Positions 46,657 through 57,812 of a stretch of DNA of 64,000 bases are shown piece after piece. The notes under the pieces are model-generated. The model ran no database searches. It was given only the letters and a program-made list of their open reading frames with translations, and had not been told where the DNA came from. Source of the DNA: Lepidodermella squamata (lineage: Eukaryota > Gastrotricha); assembly GCA_047495785.1 (NCBI GenBank), contig JBLDXI010000032.1:2108001-2172000 (forward strand), read 5' to 3'. Positions within the stretch are counted from its first letter, which is position 1; every line of letters starts with the position of its first letter. A program made the position numbers and the translations under genes.

Positions 46657-47250
46657 ATGAGTAGAGAATTATTGCCATCAACTTCGGTTGATACGACAAA
46701 TCGAACTGAAACTACGACAGTTACGCCGTGTTTAAACAGCTCCAGCGAGACAATTTACATCGAGCTAACCCGGCAACAACTCGAGCTGTTGAAACAATGG
46801 CAAGTCATTGATAGGATGAGCCAAAAAATCGATCATTTAATGCGCGAAAACGATCAACGCTACTACCAGTCGTTCGATATGAGCGCTCGAACGCCGCTGA
46901 CCAGTCATATTCCGAAACGAGACAGCGACTACCGCCTGCCTACCGACAGTATTACAAATTTTGACGAGCATTTGGAGAAAAACAGGGCGGCGAATGAGAA
47001 CACGCCTAGCGGAACTCGCCGGCAACTTGTTTGTCTAGTTTTATTATGGATTTTAGCCGCTGTTATGTTCGGGTCTCTGCTGTTTTGCGTCGGCTGTTTT
47101 CTGACTTCGAGGTGTTTTACGAACTGTATGGCAACGTGTAACTTGAACAGCAACGTCTACCTGAATTCAACGCAGCTGACCGTGACGAATAACAGCAATT
47201 GCGGCATGGGGCAATGCGTGTCGATGTGTATTGACCCGATTCTGTCCTAA
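46657..47250 (+). CDS. Single-pass membrane protein with Cys-rich C-terminus, 197 aa
   Basis: Single exon. The N-terminal 120 residues are hydrophilic and Ser/Thr-rich with a short helical stretch (LELLKQWQVIDRMSQKI). A transmembrane segment (about 124-150, VCLVLLWILAAVMFGSLLF) follows, then CFTNCMATC..CGMGQCVSMC. The layout resembles the two upstream genes (membrane segment then compact Cys-rich domain), with a larger cytoplasmic or stalk part, so the three may be a distant cluster. Function unknown. A poly(A) signal lies near 47330. Confidence 0.68.
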   Translation: MSRELLPSTSVDTTNRTETTTVTPCLNSSSETIYIELTRQQLELLKQWQVIDRMSQKIDHLMRENDQRYYQSFDMSARTPLTSHIPKRDSDYRLPTDSITNFDEHLEKNRAANENTPSGTRRQLVCLVLLWILAAVMFGSLLFCVGCFLTSRCFTNCMATCNLNSNVYLNSTQLTVTNNSNCGMGQCVSMCIDPILS

Positions 47251-48410
47251 TAGTTTCGATTTTGCGTTCATTTTTTTGTGTTTCCATAATAACCGAGTTA
47301 TATTTTTCTTGTCAAAGAGTTTATGGACAAATAAAAATAAAGTTTTAAAGGGTCGTGTTACAGTTAAAGTTTTAATTTAAGCAAAAGTAGTAATGAAAAA
47401 TGAGTAGTTTGGATCATGCGAAGCAAGTGCTTTTTCCTGATTTTTTAAGCAGCTAAAATAGAATGAGAGTTTCATCCGAACTCGATCCAGCTCTGGAGTT
47501 GGGTTGTCTACAAAGTAGATGTAGGAAATGGAGCCTTCTACTTAGTAAGGGGCTCCTGGACCTTTCCGAACTACCCTAGCGCAGGTCTCAAATTGGGACA
47601 GGGTAATTTGGACTCTTCGGCTTAGCAGGTGAATATAGCTTTGTAATGCCGTACGATAAAAACACAAGGTTGCACAAAATATTGCACAAAATTCCCCGTC
47701 TCGTGAGCTTTCGAATGGCGCAAGTCCCAATGTGATCAGAGCAGTACTTGATTTTTAAGAACTGTTATTAGCAAGACAACTCGATTTGGGACCCCATCTC
47801 CTAAGCAAATAATGATTTTGGGACGTAAATTGGCATGGGTATCCTAATAGCGTTGCTCTCTCAGTCATCCAAAAAATGAAGATCCAGCATCGATTGGTTA
47901 TATCGCAGGGCATTAACCCGAAGCTCAGGTGAAAATTGTATTTAAATGCGGCTGCGCAAAAATGTATTTTTCTGAATTTTTTCGCAAACAAATCTGTTTT
48001 TCCAAAATTGCCAAAATTCAAAATTTACAATGCCATTCCGTATGGCAAATGAGCGTGTCCAGGATTGCCCGCTAATATTGTCCAACTTATAGACCAATTC
48101 CAAATAGAGTTTTGAAATGTCCCAACTTCGTCGAAAATAAAAATGTGCAGCTTGATCCTAGCTAGCTCACATGCCTCAGTTTCGATTTTTATTTGCGAAA
48201 TCAGCATTATCATTGTTGCTAGACTCAACTAAACAAATTGTGAATATCAAAACAAATACATTTGAACGCGCGATCATTCTATATAGATTTTTATTAGGTA
48301 AATAACCAATTTTATATTTATTTTCGCATAAATTCGCAATCAAAGCCACCAAAGAAGACAGCCAATAAATAAATATCATAACCAATGTTCGGCGTTTTTT
48401 TCAGGCCAGC
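47251..48410. other. Intergenic; downstream part duplicated at 58.5 kb
   Basis: 48105-48390 is a diverged copy of 58485-58770 (shared ctcacatgc.tcagtttcgattttt), so the lectin-gene duplication included 3' flanking DNA. 47815-47925 is a dispersed repeat also at 1855-1945. Confidence 0.5.
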
Positions 48411-51400
48411 TTATCGACCGTAGCTAGAACCGCCTCTCGTCACCGGAAAAGTCTCACATACAACGACATCCGCACCAGCAGAACAGCTGACATCGTCAAG
48501 ATAGTAAGCCTGTGGAAAGGTCTTGAAAGGCGGGAAAAATCTGTACCACACACAATCGCCATCATTCTGCGGCTCATCAACCGCATCAGTGCCGCCCCAC
48601 TGCCTTTCAGGGTTGATGGGTGCAAAATCCGTGCCATCGATCCAGGTGAAACTTCGCTGCGTGCCCGGAACTCGACGCAAGCCTATCAAGGCAGTAGGTA
48701 CCGTGTAGCTGGAATAGGTGTTTCTCAGCGTGCTTTGCTCCTGAGCTGTTTTTACAGTCGCCAACTGGCCGGAATTTTGCAAGCATACCCGCTGACCTTC
48801 TTCGTAGGAAACTATCTTCTCCTTCAAATCTACGGCAAAGTATGTCTTTGCCGCATTGTTACAGCTGAATTTGTCCGGGTAAAATGTATCAACTGGAATC
48901 TGTGTTTCATCATCAAGGCAAGCTAAAATAAGGAAAAATCAATAAATTAGCATTCAAGTAATCGAAATATACCTGTAGGTCTGCAAAATATTCTCGTTTC
49001 CGTAATTTTGCACCTGACATATCCAGTCTACACACCGATTGATGGAAAATTCCATTGGAAAAACCTAGAAGAAACTACCTGAGGATAGAGATAATTCTCG
49101 CAAACAAGGCCGGGGTTTTTTTCGATGCAATCCGCCAACTCTAGGTAAAGGTCCGTTTGCTTGGAAGGGAGCGCCTTTTTGCGCAGTTTCGCGCAAACTG
49201 TCACCGAACCTTCACAAATCTATTTTAGTCATAGTATGTAAAAATAGTGCTCTGAAAACCTGGGTTAGGGGCTTGGTTTAATCCGCTATTGAAGTTCAAT
49301 TCCGCCCCATCGAGCCATTTTAAACCTCCAGCTGAAAAAGGAGCCATGCCAATCCAGAGCGAAGTTCCAGCAGCGATACTTTGACCAGCTCGGCGCAGTC
49401 TGATCAAGTCAGACGAACTGCGAATAGTTGCCAACTGTCCGCCTCCAGCAGCACAATGTGAGGCTGCATCGGCGAAGCTTCGCGACATTGCAGTGTTCAA
49501 CACAGTGTAGACTCGCTGGACCCGCTCGCAATGATCAATCGTTAAGAAAGACTGCGCCCTCGGCAGTTGCATCTCATTCGACGAGCATTCTTGAAATAAA
49601 TAAATTGGAAATTTAAACTTATATCAGCTGGAGCAACTAACGGCCAGGAGCTAAAACGCATCTGGCAGATCCAGTCGACGTATCGACACATCGGATGACA
49701 CCGAATGTCCGCGCTTGACCCGAAGACGAGGATGAGGATGAAGAGCCTGATGGTGCGGTAGATTTCATTGTCTCACAAAGAGCAGCAGCAAAGAAGTCTT
49801 CCAAAACACAAGGAACGTCGTTCAGGAAATAGTTCGCGCCAGCATCGTAGTATTGCAATCCGCCACAACTGTCCGTAGGGCCTATGAAATCGATAGAATA
49901 AAACATAGGCATCATCTCATGAACATACCGTTAGGCTCCGAGGGACCCCATAGGCCGAAATCAGCGTTGAAAGGCGCTCCATCAAGCCACTCGTATTTGT
50001 CCTGATTTCGCGTAAGACCTAACCAGCCTGGTCTGGGCTGGTGGATGGCATCCGCGAAATTCCGCAATGCCGTTAGATCTTGTCCACTGAGTACTGTAGC
50101 CAACTGACCGCCTCCAGCATAACACATCTGCCAAGCACTTTCGAATGAATTGACAGTGAAGTCTGGAGAGACGTAGTAGAGATCCTTCACCGATGATTCG
50201 CAGTCCGCCTGAGTAGCAAACCCAACACCTAGTGGCATTTGTCTCTCGTTCAATCCCGTGCACCCTGCATTGGTTGGAAATCATGGTAGGATTATCCTAA
50301 TCATCAAAATTACCGTCAGAGGCAGCAGCGCATCTCTTCCATGAGCCGCTACGTGAGTGTACGCATCGCACAAACCCTGTTACCTGGAAAACAATTATTG
50401 ATTTCAGGCCCCTACTCCACAATTTTCTTCAGACATGCACAAACCGGGGGATCGTAAGTTTCACAGATTGTTGCGTTTAAATGTTCTGCTTGGTCACAAG
50501 AATCGTCGTTTAGGTAGACGTCTCTTTCAGTCGAGTCGGTTTCATCGAAAATTGCAAACTGAGTACACTGCTCCCCACTTCCACCTTATCAAAATGATAT
50601 TTTCAAAAAAATTGAAGTGTGCATTATTGTTATTCGCACCGCTCGGCTCACCCGGCCCCCAAAGACCAGGCACATTTTGGAACGCTGAACCGTCGTGCCA
50701 CTTGAATCCGTTACCCGATTTGACGAGACCAAACCAAGCAACGTATGTAAATTGGCCGATCAAACCGTTCGCAAATATGATCTTTTTGACTTGTTCCAAC
50801 TCGGCTGCGTTTTTCACAGTCGCAAGCTGCCCCCCAGCCTGACGGCACCACTCTTTCGCTGTAAACCAGCTTCAATTTCAGCCAGCATCATGACTAAATA
50901 CTTACCTGCTTCGAGATTTTGAATGTAACTATAACCATCATTAATGGCGTAGAATCGTTTCACAGCGCCTTCGCAATCAGCTTTTGTTGCGAACGATCTC
51001 TGAGCTGGTACCTGATCAGTCTCACCACATCCTGTTGTAATAAACACAATTTAGAAAGAACTATGGGTCAAACGCCTTACCTGTAGATTTCGGCTCACAG
51101 CTAACTGCACCGTTCATGTTGTTCACGCACCGAACATGCTCGACATTAAGGTTGGGTTGAGGGATCTATACTCACGCATTGAAGCTAGCCAACGAAGAAG
51201 AAGAATAAGAAACTCTCATACCTCATCACCAAACGTTTCGCAGATCGCACCTCTACCTGAAACGGCTCTGTTTTCAGTATTTGCCATGCCAGCAGGTGTA
51301 TAAATGCCCCAAGCATAGCGGCCAAATGGTTGCAGCGGACTGCCACTTTGCCAAAGAGAGAGCGAGAGCGGCTCCCCATCGACCCAAACGTAAGTATAAC

Positions 51401-54400
51401 CATTATATTTCAATCCAACCCAGCCATTGCCCAGCCCCTCCTTGGCAACCAAATCCCGTACCATTTTGTGCTCGTCCAAGTTCTTGACAGTGGCCAATTG
51501 ACCGTTGGCAGCCAGGCATAAATCGTTCGCTTGATCGTATGTACCCACGGTTTGCCCCGACGGTGGTTTTATGACAAAGTAAGACTTCTTAGCGTTGAGG
51601 CATTCAGATTTTGTGAGGAAGAGACGTTTCCTAGGTATCTGTGAGCTTAGGGAGCTGCCGCAAGCTATACGGAAAAGCATCCGTCAACAAAACATCATAA
51701 AATCAAAGTCACTGAACCATCCGCATTCGCAGGGAAGCAATCCACGGCACCTCTTTCATTAAAATATGTACATCGAATCCAACCAACCTTTTTGGAAGAA
51801 ATAATAAGATTGAGCATCATGTCGGATGAAATAACCTACGAAGTTCATGCATGTTTCATAATTTTTGTTAAAATACAGCGATCGAACAAAAACTGCCATC
51901 TATAAGAGTCAATAAGAAATATCCTCATTTTCTATGGCAAAATTGTTGAATTGCGCTCAGACCTCCGTTTCAGTTTGGACATCGCACGCATCGCCAGTAC
52001 ACCGAAATGTCCCATCGTTTTTGGCGCAATACCTGACTGACTAGTTTAGATGAAAAGCAAGTGGCAAAGCAAGGTCAATTGTTTGAGCTCAAGTCTTACT
52101 CCAAGGGTGCAGTTATCGATGCTACTGTAAACATTTCTGTCGAACTCAATCTGTCATGAGAAGAAAAAGAACATGAGTTTCTAGATTAGATATGGTTTTC
52201 CAATAACTAACAACTCCTGCCCCGCATCCTGTTGTTTTCGAGACGCAGGTTGGATTTCGTTTATCGCGGTCAACGCATCGTACCACGCCGACCTGAAAAT
52301 CGAATGTGGTCAAAAATCATAAAATCGTTATATACTCAAACTTACATTTGCCTTGCAAGCTCTGACAGCCGGATTGTAGTTTTCATCCAGGTCAACGTAA
52401 CTATCATAAACAGCAACCTTGGAAAGAAAGGAATGTAAGAACCGTTATAGGCTTGAAGGGAATCAGCTCAGTTTACCGAAGTAAAGTTGCCCGGGCAGTT
52501 GTAATTTGTTGTTGTCAATCTGTATTCATTGGTAGCTCTGTTGAAGCAGCAGACAGCATTCTGAAAAGGAAACTCTAATAGGCCCAAAGCCCAAACTCAC
52601 TAGAGTAAACAAAGAACGTACCCCTGTCTCACACTGCTCCAAAGTTTGGAAGTATTGGATTGGGGTAGTCGGATCTATAGGGAGAAGCTTTAGAATCGAA
52701 ACATATATTCGTCAAATAACGGTGAAGTTATAGAAATATCTCACGTCGATTGAAGGTCCTTTTTCAGTACCCGCGCAGCCTGGCGAATTCACTCGTTGGC
52801 AACCACTAAAAGTTAGCGTATCAGGGTCAATGCAGCGGGTGAAAGGGGCTGCGAAATCCGAAAGCTTACTCATGAAAGAAGCTTATTTCATTGAAACTTA
52901 CTGCAGTCTGGGACTGAGCAGGCGCTGTTAGTGTTACCGCTGGTGTAACAGTAAACACCACTTTTACGGCCCTCGGGATTGCGACATGCAGCGCCAGAGG
53001 CCAGTATGTCGCCTCTCGGGAAGAGTAAAGGGTTCAGAGAAGACATCGTCCATGATGAGCATGCTTGCGAAGGGCTCGCCTTAGCCATGGAGCCCTCGTA
53101 GTCGTAACCAGTACTAGTAAATTTGCACTCTCTGTTGAGACGCGACGCTCTCTGGCTCCCGCAAGTCGCGTAAACCGCCATGGAAAACCTTATTGCTGTT
53201 GGAACCGCATAAAGCTGCGGATCGTGGTATAGCCTCATCACCGCCCATTGGTTGTTTGTCTCGAGCAAACGACCAGCCTTGACGGTGCTTATGCAGATCC
53301 TGAAAAGGAACATATTTGAGGCTCCGCAGAACTGTCCATGTTAGCGCGTTAATGAGGTTAACAAGACATGAACTGATCTCTTGGAATCTTACCGGCGCTT
53401 AAAGAATAAAGACTTGATTCGAGAGTGTTTCAAAATTGACTATCAAATTGGAATGTAAAAAAATCAGTTTTTTCAGAACTTTGCATTTTGTCGTGATTTT
53501 GAAAATTAATTATACACAGCAATATCAATAGTAACTGATATGCGCTGGAATATTTGATCTATAATCGTCTATAATCTATAATCAACCGGGAGGAATCTGA
53601 TACACGGTCAAGTGAAATTATAGCATGGCTAAACATAGTTAGATCCAATGAGCATACTTGTTTCTGGGCGCGGTGAAGTTTGGCGCTCTGATTTCCAAAT
53701 AACTGAAGCAGCCGTCAACTTGAAAAAAAAACAAAGTGGATTTTCGGTTATTAAGGTATATTTCGAGCTTCTAACTGTTAGCGCCAAGATCTGGAATATT
53801 TTCGAGAGCGAAAATCAAGCCGGTCCCAGAGGTTGACACGTTCCAGAAGCATTCGCCCTTCACGTATTTCGCTGGGATTAAAGATATCCGGCCAGTACTG
53901 CAAGGCCCGATCTGAACCGACCCGCCGCAATTCGGTAAAGTTGACTGGGCGAGGCGCTCGCAGAATACGCCACCGAATCCAGGGGGACACAAACACGAGT
54001 TGCAATTGCTGGGATTTATGTAGCCGCCGTTCTCGCATTCCATGTCTTTGCTCCCACACTTCAAAGCTGAAATAGGAATTTTTCGCATTTATATGATGGG
54101 GATTAATTAAATCTGAAATTAATTTAATGAATTGAAGGTTTTACGACTTTTCAGCAGTGACATTTCGGCAAGTGAGGGTCAAATGAGCAGTGACATTTGA
54201 GCAGCGACATTTGCGCAGTGACGAATCATCAGTGACAAGTCAGCAGTGATTTTTCTTATTTTATCCTAAATTTTTCCAAATTTTTCATTTTATCTCTGTG
54301 ACATTTGCGCAGTGACATTTCAGCGGAGACATTTCATCAGTAGAATTTCAGCCGTATTCAGCACGGGTAATATGCGCTACAATGAAGTTGAGCTCAAAAC

Positions 54401-56803
54401 GTGCAAGTTCAATGCCCGAGATAAATAAATAAAAATTGGTGAAGTATCGCTTGCACATTTGTCGCTGCTGAAATGTCACTGCTCACAAGAATTATTTTAA
54501 TTAATACTAAAAGTTGATTTTTACGGATTTTTTACTGACAAATTGTCACTGATGAAAAGTCACTGCTGATTCGACCCTCATTTGCCCAAGTGTCGGAAAC
54601 GAAGGAGAGGGAGGCAAGGCTTTCATTTAATTCAATTATAAATTATTATAAATTCAATTATAAATTAATTAATTTAATTTTGAAAATTTTGAAATTTTCA
54701 TGCTAAAAAAGCGTAATTGCGCGAAGAAAATAAGCGTTCGATCTACGAGCCGTGTAGCAAGTTCATCTGCGAAGCCTTTGATTTGGACTCGATAGAAGTA
54801 CACGGCCTTTATATCGGCACACGGGGCTCGCTAACCAAAGAAGCGATCCAATTACTTCAAGATTACGGAATCAGCAGCAGTACAGCTGTTGATATGGCCC
54901 ATCAAATCCTTAAGGATAGCATTAGGATCCTGAATAATCATCTTTACTCAAATAGCCAACCTACTCAAAGACGCTAACTAATCAATCAATCAAGCAATTA
55001 ATTCATCAATTAATCTCATCAAATTATAAACTTAATAATTTATAATCCTGTGTCTCAAAGGCAATGTTATAGTTTGTATATAACACAGTATACCAATAAA
55101 AGGTTTTCTCTCTTCTCAGCAGAATTTTCTCAACATTTTCCTCGCGTAATAGGCACCGCTTGGGTTCAAAATAATGGCATAGTGATGCAAAATCTACCTT
55201 TGCATTTGTAGTGGAGATTAATTTTCTGGAAATCAATAAACGATATGAACTGAGTTTGGCCAAGGTTGTATTGCCAGCGAGGCTCAATAGTTTTCAATGT
55301 CGGCTTGTCTGGCGTGCTTTTCCAGAACCAACTCGGGTGCGAGCTCGACTCGGTATCGTAAAACGTGCCGTAGTTGTTGTCGGTACTATCCAAGTTGAAC
55401 AAAGCAGCCGAATCCCTACATTTTTCAATTTTAAAATGTTGTCAACTTTCAACAGAGCTCGAAATTTTATAGGGTATTACGCGGGAACATTGTCCGTTTG
55501 CACCTCGACAAAATTACCTCGATCGGCTCTCACATGCTCGTAATTCTGAAATGATAAAATGATTCAACCGTTAACCACTGAATGCGGTAAGATTTAAGTA
55601 GACTGGTAGTAAATCAACCAGTTCGAGTGAAAATGCATAAAAAATGTGCGCACCAAATTTGAATATTTATTTATTAATAAATTTAATATTTTGTATCCAA
55701 ATTTGCTTGTTGCGGATCCAAATTTCAAAAGTGGGACCAAGCGCAAATTCTAAACAATCATGATTACACCATGCGCCTCAATATTTAAGCGATGATCGGG
55801 TCTTGTTATACAGCGGTTTATGGCAATTTATTTGAATTTCTTAAAATTAAAAAATCCAGGAAAAATATTATTGGGCAAATTAATTATCTAAAAATGTGGT
55901 TCCACTTTAGGTGAAATTTGTTAGAAGTAGGACCCTTTATTCACGAATTAATCTAGCTTCAAAACTTTCAAAAATGTTGATAAAAATAAAACTTTTGAGC
56001 TAGCCTATCCGCATCAAGCTGAAGTCGTAAGCCTTCATTTGGCTAGAAAAATAAAGAAGCTGATAGCACCCTTCGAGAATTCAAAATCTGAAAGAAAAAT
56101 GGTTAGAGACGAGGCATGGTAGTTAATTGTTGATTTGACAAAAAATTCAGAAAATTCGCAAAACCCCACTTTTGACACTTCATGTTTTGGTCCAAGATGA
56201 AAAAAATTGAAACTTGCCAAACCCAGAGCTCGGCCGATCAAGGCAGCAATTTTTGAGACCTCAAAACAATAAAAAGCAAAATTCATTTGGATCACCCGGT
56301 TGCCGGCCAAAATTTACCTGAAGTAAACAGGGCTTTCCAAGGATGATGTAATTCTGAGGGGCTGTTTTGCCAACTTTGGCGAAGCACCTATCACGTTTCA
56401 ATGATTCACTCGAACTTGGGCGAAAAACAGGAAAAATTGTTACTCTTGGCCTATTGTGAATATCGCAACATCGGGCGTTGTAGTGTCGAAGTCAGGCGAC
56501 CACGCGACGGGCAGTGGAACGAAAGTTATGCACGTTGATCGTGACCAAATATCCATCGCCGCTTGGATGTTCGCGACGTAATCGCCTATTTGTTGCGGGG
56601 CAAAATTTAACGCGTTGATCCTAATGAATCAGCTCACCCAATTTCATAGTATCAATAATGTATTTTACAGTTGCGTTTGGCCATAACTCAGCTGATTTCG
56701 GAATTGCTTCTACCTGGCGGCAGAGAAACGCCAAAGCAAGACAGCAGAACGACCAAAATGACCGGTATTTCATCACCTCTCGTGGAAATAAATCGAAATT
56801 CAA
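48411..56803 (-). CDS. Giant secreted protein A: inactive astacin - EGF - CUB - kringle - Cys-rich - 5 C-type lectin domains
   Basis: About 29 exons, roughly 1,600 aa. Astacin part: 56803-56638, 56585-56444, 56387-56318, 56259-56218, 55545-55481, 55415-55198. EGF/CUB: 54066-53776, 53718-53658, 53299-52902; the last also holds the kringle (six Cys, CRNPEG). Linker exons: 52848-52745, 52687-52622, 52560-52477, 52416-52346, 52292-52215, 52150-52100, 52040-51963, 51899-51840, 51787-51718. Lectin domains: 51664-51222, 51031-50437, 50270-49641, 49590-49080 and 48922-48411, each with GGQLATV or NSGQLATV, separated by RCxxxxxxxxxC linkers. It begins with a signal peptide, then LWPNATVKYIID with no propeptide. 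The zinc motif is ALIGRALGLNYEH, so protease activity is lost. Lectin domains 3 and 5 keep EPN or EPQ-like sugar loops. Exon 52416-52346 is 1 nt shorter than its copy in gene B and shifts the frame. Confidence 0.8.
52346..52416 (-). other. Exon of gene A with a 1-nt deletion relative to gene B
   Basis: This exon is 71 nt where the paralogous exon (about 62743-62814) is 72. The difference is ttt against tttt near 52380 on the plus strand (GATGAAACTAC against GAAGAAAACTAC). Uncorrected, the frame shifts and the lectin half is lost. A homopolymer sequencing or assembly error is as likely as real pseudogenisation, because all other exons of gene A are open. Confidence 0.75.
54143..54598. mobile_element. 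Foldback with GCAGTGACA words in intron of gene A
   Basis: Left outer text (caagtgagggtcaaatgagc) is inverted at the right (gattcgaccctcatttgccc). The arms repeat the word AGCAGTGACATTT or AGTGACA nine or more times. Lies in the 1.1-kb intron between astacin and EGF exons. Confidence 0.72.
54717..54977 (+). pseudogene. C-terminal fragment of a LINE-type reverse transcriptase
   Basis: An 86-codon frame on the strand opposite gene A, in its intron. The pattern SIYEPCSKF..SIEVHGLYIGTRGSL..AIQLLQDYGIS..DSIRIL resembles the extreme C-terminus of non-LTR reverse transcriptase polyproteins (Y-x-P ... V-x-x-x-x-x-GxxG ... A-x-R-I-x-R). The rest of the element is absent, as expected for 5'-truncated insertions. 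Low to moderate confidence. Confidence 0.5.
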
Positions 56804-57610
56804 TGATATTGCATGATCATACTAGCTAGTCCTTATTTACGCCACGTACAAATTTCTTAGAATTATTTTTTTCAAACATTTATCGTTTCAATTTTTATTG
56901 GCGCGTGCCAATGTCGAACACTCGTGCGAGACGAAAATTCCCAACCTGGAGGTTTCAGGAGCGTGCCGCGGGAAGAAAATTAATGCGCATTATAAAATGA
57001 CGCGGTATGAAATTAAGAACAACCGCAACACATTACCGCTGACTGCTGACTTCGTTTGGACAGCCTCAAAAACTTCAACAAACCAATGCTGATCGTCTTT
57101 CAATTTGTTTAATCGATTGAACCCATACTGGGGCATTTGGCTGGGTTAACCCGCCGATCGGACCAAATCAAAGTAGTCCCTAATTTGATTGGTACCAGAA
57201 TATGCAGTTTTAAGGCGCATCTCGTCATGTAATTTTTCTTTAGCTAAAGGTCGTCCCACAAACTCGTTTCTTTTTTTTCTCAGGCGTAAGCATAGATAAA
57301 TAATTATTATCCATGCCTTGTATGTAATTTCTGATCAAACATGCAACTGAAAAAAATGGCCAACTTTGACGGGGTTCGAACCCCGTCCGCCTGAAGAACA
57401 GGCCAATATAATAGCAACTGCACCATGCTGCCATCACATTTATTTTTTACTCTGAGGAGGCCGAGGCTGCTCGAGCCATTCGTGTTTTCTGGGTCAAATG
57501 CGGGCATGAGTCATAATATTTGACCTAATTGCTGGCAGGCATCGGGGCATTTTTTGCCATAAAGCCTAATTTATAGGTCACACAAATACCGAAATACTAG
57601 GCATCACCTA
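56804..57610. other. Upstream region of gene A; no separate gene
   Basis: Should contain the promoter of the minus-strand gene A. A 64-codon plus frame (56898-57092) has no recognisable motif. Contains the tRNA-like remnant at 57361-57432. Confidence 0.4.
57361..57432 (-). tRNA. tRNA-like pseudogene (Glu-like), probably non-functional
   Basis: On the minus strand, GGTGCAGTTGCTATTATA (D-arm/A box) is followed by GCCTGTTCTTCAGGC and a perfect T-arm GACGGGGTTCGAACCCCGTC. It is closest to tRNA-Glu in layout. The anticodon loop is shortened and the acceptor ends (GGCAGCA and the 3' side) do not pair, so it looks decayed or is a SINE head. Confidence 0.5.
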
Positions 57611-57812
57611 TATATCGCGACTTGCGCGCCAGAACAGAGTGCCGGAAATAGAAACACATGGCGTAATGCATTTGATGCGCAGAAAAAACTGGCGTTCAAC
57701 TTTTTTTCTAGCGATCAGGCACGCGACTGACTTGGCGAAGATGCAAAAAGTTAGTTTTACGCCATTTGTTTCTATTTGCGGCACACTGTTCTGGCGCGCA
57801 AGTCGTGATATA
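57611..57812. mobile_element. Short MITE, 200 bp, arms about 55 bp
   Basis: tatatcgcgacttgcgcgcc at 57611 is inverted at the right end (ggcgcgcaagtcgtgatata, ending 57812), and pairing continues through gccgg/caaatagaaacaa/catggcgtaa. Related words occur at 28717-28860. Confidence 0.85.

Noticed and set aside
49225-49260. Read-through at the end of lectin domain 4 (FQSTIF...)
   Set aside because: A 50-nt intron of identical length in both gene copies removes this text and joins PNPG to GSVTVCAKL, restoring the lectin C-terminus.
56035-56310. Read-through of the astacin exon past GLA as extra coding sequence
   Set aside because: The text after 56218 does not fit the family, while splicing at GCAAGT aligns the next exon to the consensus without gaps.
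56621-56638. 17-nt intron (gtgagctgattcattag) in the astacin gene
   Set aside because: It would create a stop; the acceptor at 56587-56586 gives a 52-nt intron, keeps frame and restores the astacin consensus.
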